A stretch of DNA of 24,594 nt, taken from NCBI GenBank assembly GCA_002398845.1, contig DHBY01000034.1, positions 1 to 24,594 of the forward strand. Reading direction: 5' to 3'. Both the position numbers and the translations under genes were made by a program. Each line of letters begins with the position of its first letter. Positions within the stretch are counted from its first letter, which is position 1. Below are positions 21,315-24,594 of the stretch, in pieces. Below the pieces are notes generated by a model, which worked only from the letters and a program-made list of their open reading frames with translations, did no database searches and was not told where the DNA came from. Source of the stretch: Firmicutes bacterium UBA4916 (lineage in GTDB: Bacteria; Bacillota; Clostridia; Tissierellales; Tepidimicrobiaceae).

Positions 21315-22742
21315 ATGAGCTTTGGAGGACTATATATTTCCATATCGGGAATATATGCAAATAAAAAATCTTTAGATACGATATCTCATAATATATCAAA
21401 TGTAAACAACCCAAACTATGTAAGACAAAGGGTAACCCATGCAGAAAGGAGATACTCTACTACAGGAGATTTAAAATTGCAGACAGGTACTGGGGTCAAT
21501 GTTCAGGAAATAAGGCAAATAAGAGATGAATTTTTAGATATAAAATTGAGAAGAGAAATGGCAACCTTTGGGTACTACAATGCTAAATCAGAAATACTAG
21601 GCGAAGTAGAGGATATATTTGATGGAGGATTTCAAGAGGTAATGGATGATTTTTGGAATGGCTGGACAGAGCTATCCAAAGAACCAGATAGTTTAACTAT
21701 AAGAGGACTTCTCCACGAAAATGCCACAGCCTTTACAACCACAGTAAATCATATGAGTACCCAACTAGATAATCTTCAATATAATTTAAATAAAGAAATG
21801 TTAAATAAAACTGAAGAAGTAAATAAAACTTTAAAGGATATATCAGGCTTAAATAAAAGCATTAAATTAGCGGAAAGCTATGGAGAAAATATTTCAGCCA
21901 ATGATTATAGGGACAGTCGTAATGCAGCATTAGATAGATTATCCCAGCTAATACCCATAACTCATTATGAAAACAAATATGGAGAAGAAGTGGTATCCCT
22001 CCATGGCAAGGACCTTGTTAATGGAGACTATCTTAATCCTATTGAAGTTAGATTAAATGATAAAGGCCATGGGGAAATTTACTGGTCAGATACAGGAGAA
22101 CCTATGGATTTAAAAGGATTAGGCGAATTAGGTGGATATATTGATGCTAGAGATAAATCAGTAGTGGAATATAAGGACAGATTGAATATAATGGTTAAGA
22201 CTATAGCTAATAAGATTAATGAAATACATATAACCGGTGTAGGATTGGACAACACCTCGGTATTAAAATTTTTTGAATTTGACGTAAACGATAAAAATAA
22301 TATTGCAGCTAATATAAAAGTAAATCCAGAATTAAAGGATTTCAATAAAATTGCAGCATCGAAAACAGGAGATAAGGGAGATGGAGAAATAGCAAAAGCT
22401 ATTTTAGATTTGCGGGAGAAAACCATATTTGGGAAATATAATTTTGAAGATCCAAATAAAATTACAGAACCTGGTACTATAACTGCGGACGGATTCTACA
22501 GAGATTTAATCTTAAACCTTGGTCTAGAAAGAGAACAGGCAAGAAGTATGGCAGAAAATCAAACTATGTTAATAAGACAAATAGATGAAAGAAGAAAAGA
22601 AATATCCTCCGTATCCTTAGACGAAGAAATGGCAGATATGCTAAAATATCAACACTCTTACATAGCCAACTCTAGAGTAATAAATGCTATAGATGAAATG
22701 ATGGACCAAGTAATCAATAGGATGGGAGTAGTGGGAAGATAG
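21315..22742 (+). CDS. flgK: Flagellar hook-associated protein FlgK, first copy
   Basis: FlgK (HAP1) joins hook and filament outside the cell. The 475-aa product has the N-terminal hook-protein motif LDTISHNISNVNNPNYVRQRV and the C-terminal match LDEEMADMLKYQHSYIANSRVINAIDEMMDQVINRMGVVG. These two ends form the shared core, and FlgK-specific WNGWTELSKEPDS and NDYRDSRNAALDRLS lie between them. It is encoded directly after flgN. A second, different flgK follows after 60 bases, so this copy may have a specialised or redundant role. A palindromic repeat lies in the gap between the two copies. Confidence 0.93.
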   Translation: MSFGGLYISISGIYANKKSLDTISHNISNVNNPNYVRQRVTHAERRYSTTGDLKLQTGTGVNVQEIRQIRDEFLDIKLRREMATFGYYNAKSEILGEVEDIFDGGFQEVMDDFWNGWTELSKEPDSLTIRGLLHENATAFTTTVNHMSTQLDNLQYNLNKEMLNKTEEVNKTLKDISGLNKSIKLAESYGENISANDYRDSRNAALDRLSQLIPITHYENKYGEEVVSLHGKDLVNGDYLNPIEVRLNDKGHGEIYWSDTGEPMDLKGLGELGGYIDARDKSVVEYKDRLNIMVKTIANKINEIHITGVGLDNTSVLKFFEFDVNDKNNIAANIKVNPELKDFNKIAASKTGDKGDGEIAKAILDLREKTIFGKYNFEDPNKITEPGTITADGFYRDLILNLGLEREQARSMAENQTMLIRQIDERRKEISSVSLDEEMADMLKYQHSYIANSRVINAIDEMMDQVINRMGVVGR

Positions 22743-22746
22743 TTAG

Positions 22747-22783
22747 ACAATTCACAATTGTAGGGGCGACCTTTGGTCGCCCG
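22747..22783. repeat. GGCGACC palindromic repeat, copy C, cut short before the second flgK
   Basis: A short 7-base array (ACAATT-CACAATTG) leads into GTAGGGGCGACC, TTT and GGTCGCCCG. The hairpin arms are GGCGACC and GGTCGCC, with one extra outer G-C pair. The right-hand part (GACCCTAATAATTGT) seen in copies A, B and D is missing; the SD of the next gene begins within four bases. Confidence 0.8.
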
Positions 22784-22802
22784 CATGGAAAGGAATGATA
22801 AA

Positions 22803-24218
22803 ATGGATGGATTTAATACGGCAGTAAAAGGTTTACTTGCTAGCCAAAGATCCTTGTACATAACTAATCATAATATTAGTAATGTAAATAACAAAGGCTA
22901 CTCTAGACAACAGGGTGCTCAAAGGGCTACAACCCCCTTTTCAATACCAGGGGTAGGCTTTTTAGGCACAGGTACGGAAATTTATGATGTATCACGAGTT
23001 AGGGATTCTTATGTAGATTTTAAATATTGGAATGAAAATGCACCAAAAGGTGAATGGGAAGTAAAAAAGGATACTTTATTAGAAATAGAAAAGCTATTTG
23101 GAGAACCATCAAAGAGTAGCTTTAGACAATATATGGATGATTTTTATGCAGCTCTAGAAACTATGAGCAATAACCCTTCTGATTTTTCTTATAGGGAGCC
23201 AGTTAAGGAAAACGCCTTAGCCCTTACTAAACATATAAATGAATCAGCAGTAAGGCTAGAAGAACTAAAAAAGGAAATGGAATTTACTATAGATGCAAAG
23301 GTAAAAAATATAAATAGTATAGCAAATCAAATTGCCTCTTTAAATAGACAAATATATTCTAATGAAATAGATGGAAGAACCGCCAACGACCTAAGGGATA
23401 GACGTGATCTATTAGTAGATGAGCTATCCAAAATAGTCAATGTAAAGGTAGATGAATCCAAGGACGGTAAATATAGGGTAAATGTAAGCGGGGTAGCCTT
23501 AGTAGACCATATTTACGTAAATGAAGTAAAACTAACTAAGGATAAAACAGGACTAAAATGGAGCAATGATTCTAGTGTAAATTTAAAATCAGGAGAACTA
23601 AAAGGATTATTAGATTTATATGCTGGAGATGGAGAAAACAGCAGCTATAGGGGCATACCATATTATCAAAATAGGCTAAATGATTTTGCTTATAGATTTG
23701 CAAAGATGTTTAATGATCAGCATAAGAAGGGGTACATACTTGAAGGCGGTCAAGGGGCAAACTTCTTTGTAATCTCAGATGATAAAAATCCAGCTGCTAC
23801 TGTAACTGTATCAAAAGATATATTAGATAATTTAAATAATATAGCAGCAGGTGGAAAGAGTGGAGATGCAGAAGATAATGGGAACTTATTGGAATTGCTA
23901 AGATTAAGAGATACAGGTAAATTACTAGATGAAGATGGTAATCCAATTAGTCAGGGAACTCCAGATGATTTTCTAAAATCCATCATATCTAATCTAGCAG
24001 TAGATAGCATGCAGGGAAAAAGAATGGACAGTTCCCAAACTGTAATACTTAAAAATATACAATCAAGAAGAGACTCCATATCAGGTGTATCCTATGATGA
24101 AGAAATGTCAGACATGGTAAGATTCCAACACGCTTATATAGCCTCAGCCAGAATGATAACCACTATGGATACCATTATGGATGTAACTATAAATAGACTA
24201 GGATTGGTAGGAAGATAG
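22803..24218 (+). CDS. flgK2: Flagellar hook-associated protein FlgK, second copy
   Basis: A 471-aa paralogue of the preceding FlgK with its own complete ends: VKGLLASQRSLYITNHNISNVNNKGYSRQQG at the start and YDEEMSDMVRFQHAYIASARMITTMDTIMD at the end. Middle parts differ widely from copy 1 in sequence, so this is an old duplication or an acquired version. ATG at 22803 is nine bases after GGAAAGG. Upstream in-frame starts (TTG 22773, ATG 22785) lie in or next to the palindromic repeat, lack an SD and would add residues unlike other FlgK. It lies between flgK1 and flgL. One of the two may serve a different hook-filament junction or growth state. Confidence 0.92.
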   Translation: MDGFNTAVKGLLASQRSLYITNHNISNVNNKGYSRQQGAQRATTPFSIPGVGFLGTGTEIYDVSRVRDSYVDFKYWNENAPKGEWEVKKDTLLEIEKLFGEPSKSSFRQYMDDFYAALETMSNNPSDFSYREPVKENALALTKHINESAVRLEELKKEMEFTIDAKVKNINSIANQIASLNRQIYSNEIDGRTANDLRDRRDLLVDELSKIVNVKVDESKDGKYRVNVSGVALVDHIYVNEVKLTKDKTGLKWSNDSSVNLKSGELKGLLDLYAGDGENSSYRGIPYYQNRLNDFAYRFAKMFNDQHKKGYILEGGQGANFFVISDDKNPAATVTVSKDILDNLNNIAAGGKSGDAEDNGNLLELLRLRDTGKLLDEDGNPISQGTPDDFLKSIISNLAVDSMQGKRMDSSQTVILKNIQSRRDSISGVSYDEEMSDMVRFQHAYIASARMITTMDTIMDVTINRLGLVGR

Positions 24219-24222
24219 TTTG

Positions 24223-24308
24223 CCAATTGACAATGGACAATTAAAAACAAAAACAATTGTAGGGGCGACCTTTGGTCGCCCGATAATGACCCTAATAATT
24301 GTGAATTG
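24223..24308. repeat. GGCGACC palindromic repeat, copy D, with 7-base units
   Basis: A 7-base-step array (CAATTGA-CAATGGA-CAATTA) from 24223 leads to the complete element 24253-24302. Its left end is ACAATTGTAGGGG, the hairpin is GGCGACC/GGTCGCC, and the right end is GACCCTAATAATTGT; AATTGTG units continue to 24308. The two ends are imperfect inverted repeats of about 13 bases. At about 50 bases this is the cleanest copy. Confidence 0.82.
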
Positions 24309-24325
24309 AATGGAAGGGTGATAAA

Positions 24326-24594
24326 ATGAGAGTTACAAATAATATGCTTGTAAACAATATGGTATATAATTTAAATCAAAATTTAAAAACTTTAGAAATG
24401 CTCCAATACCAAAAAGCGACAGGTAAAAAGTTTAGGGTACCATCAGATGACCCTATAGGGGTGAGCAAATCTTTAAAATTTAATACAGATATATCAAAAC
24501 TAAAACAATATGAAAGAAACGCCAAGGACGCTATGTCTTGGATGACGGATACAGAAGCTGCTTTAGGAGAAATAGGTGCAGTATTACATAGAGC
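24326..24594 (+). CDS. flgL: Flagellar hook-associated protein FlgL (5' part, cut by window end)
   Basis: FlgL (HAP3) sits between FlgK and the flagellin filament. The first 89 codons are present. The start reads MRVTNNMLVNNMVYNLNQNL, then GKKFRVPSDDPIG and RNAKDAMSWMTDTEAALGEIG, which are the flagellin/FlgL N-terminal motifs. ATG follows GGAAGGGTG. It comes after the second flgK across a palindromic repeat and continues beyond the window. Confidence 0.93.
   Translation, partial: MRVTNNMLVNNMVYNLNQNLKTLEMLQYQKATGKKFRVPSDDPIGVSKSLKFNTDISKLKQYERNAKDAMSWMTDTEAALGEIGAVLHR

Noticed and set aside
24279..24286. CCCGATAA in repeat copy D as a sigma-28 -10 for flgL
   Set aside because: No TAAA lies 15 bases upstream, and the sequence is explained by the repeat.

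Overview
The window is AT-rich and encodes sporulation genes (spoIID, spoIIQ-like, spoIIID) beside mbl and a large block of flagellar genes. Shine-Dalgarno sites are strong, several starts are GTG or TTG, and metK carries an S-box leader. This points to a motile, endospore-forming, low-GC Gram-positive bacterium of the Clostridia/Tissierellia type. I cannot name the genus from the sequence alone.

Left region (1-8530, + strand). A broken reading frame of unknown identity ends at a strong hairpin terminator. Then come ywmB-like, murA, spoIID, an M23 peptidase of the SpoIIQ type, spoIIID, mbl, flgF (flhO), flgG (flhP) and a short FlgJ-type rod-binding protein. This is the same order as the ywmB-murAA-spoIID-spoIIQ-spoIIID-mbl-flhO-flhP neighbourhood of Bacillus subtilis, so the synteny supports the calls. 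A near-perfect sigma-28 (SigD/FliA) promoter overlaps the mbl stop codon and drives flgF-flgG-flgJ. A 25-codon membrane peptide lies between two hairpins at 8597-8674.

Middle region (8680-12613, - strand). A convergent pair encodes a large secreted multidomain phosphodiester glycosidase and an upstream TtcA-like PP-loop protein. Further upstream is tRNA-Pro(TGG), with its own promoter and terminator.

Centre (12861-16448, + strand). A small membrane protein of the 'small multidrug export' family is followed by a SAM-I riboswitch plus metK. A 408-base gap then carries repeats. After it comes a compact cassette: a sigma-70-family factor, DUF1659, DUF2922 and a 47-residue YvrJ-family peptide. 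The cassette has no known job, but it recalls the SigO-RsoA-YvrJ set of B. subtilis.

Right region (16463-24594, + strand). A consensus sigma-A promoter has a LexA-type palindrome in its spacer and drives a ComK-like gene. It is followed by recD2, comFC, the yvyF-type zinc protein, flgM (own sigma-28 promoter), flgN, two tandem flgK genes and the start of flgL. This resembles the B. subtilis comF-yvyF-flgM-flgN-flgK-flgL region, with recD2 in the place of comFA/comFB.

Dispersed through the + strand gaps is a repeat family. It consists of short arrays with a 7-base period (CACAATT-like units), usually next to a 50-55 base palindromic element whose halves are GGCGACC and GGTCGCC. Four palindrome copies are visible (after murA, metK, flgK1 and flgK2), and a fifth site after spoIID has the 7-base array only. 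The gap 12614-12860 shows no gene or convincing signal.
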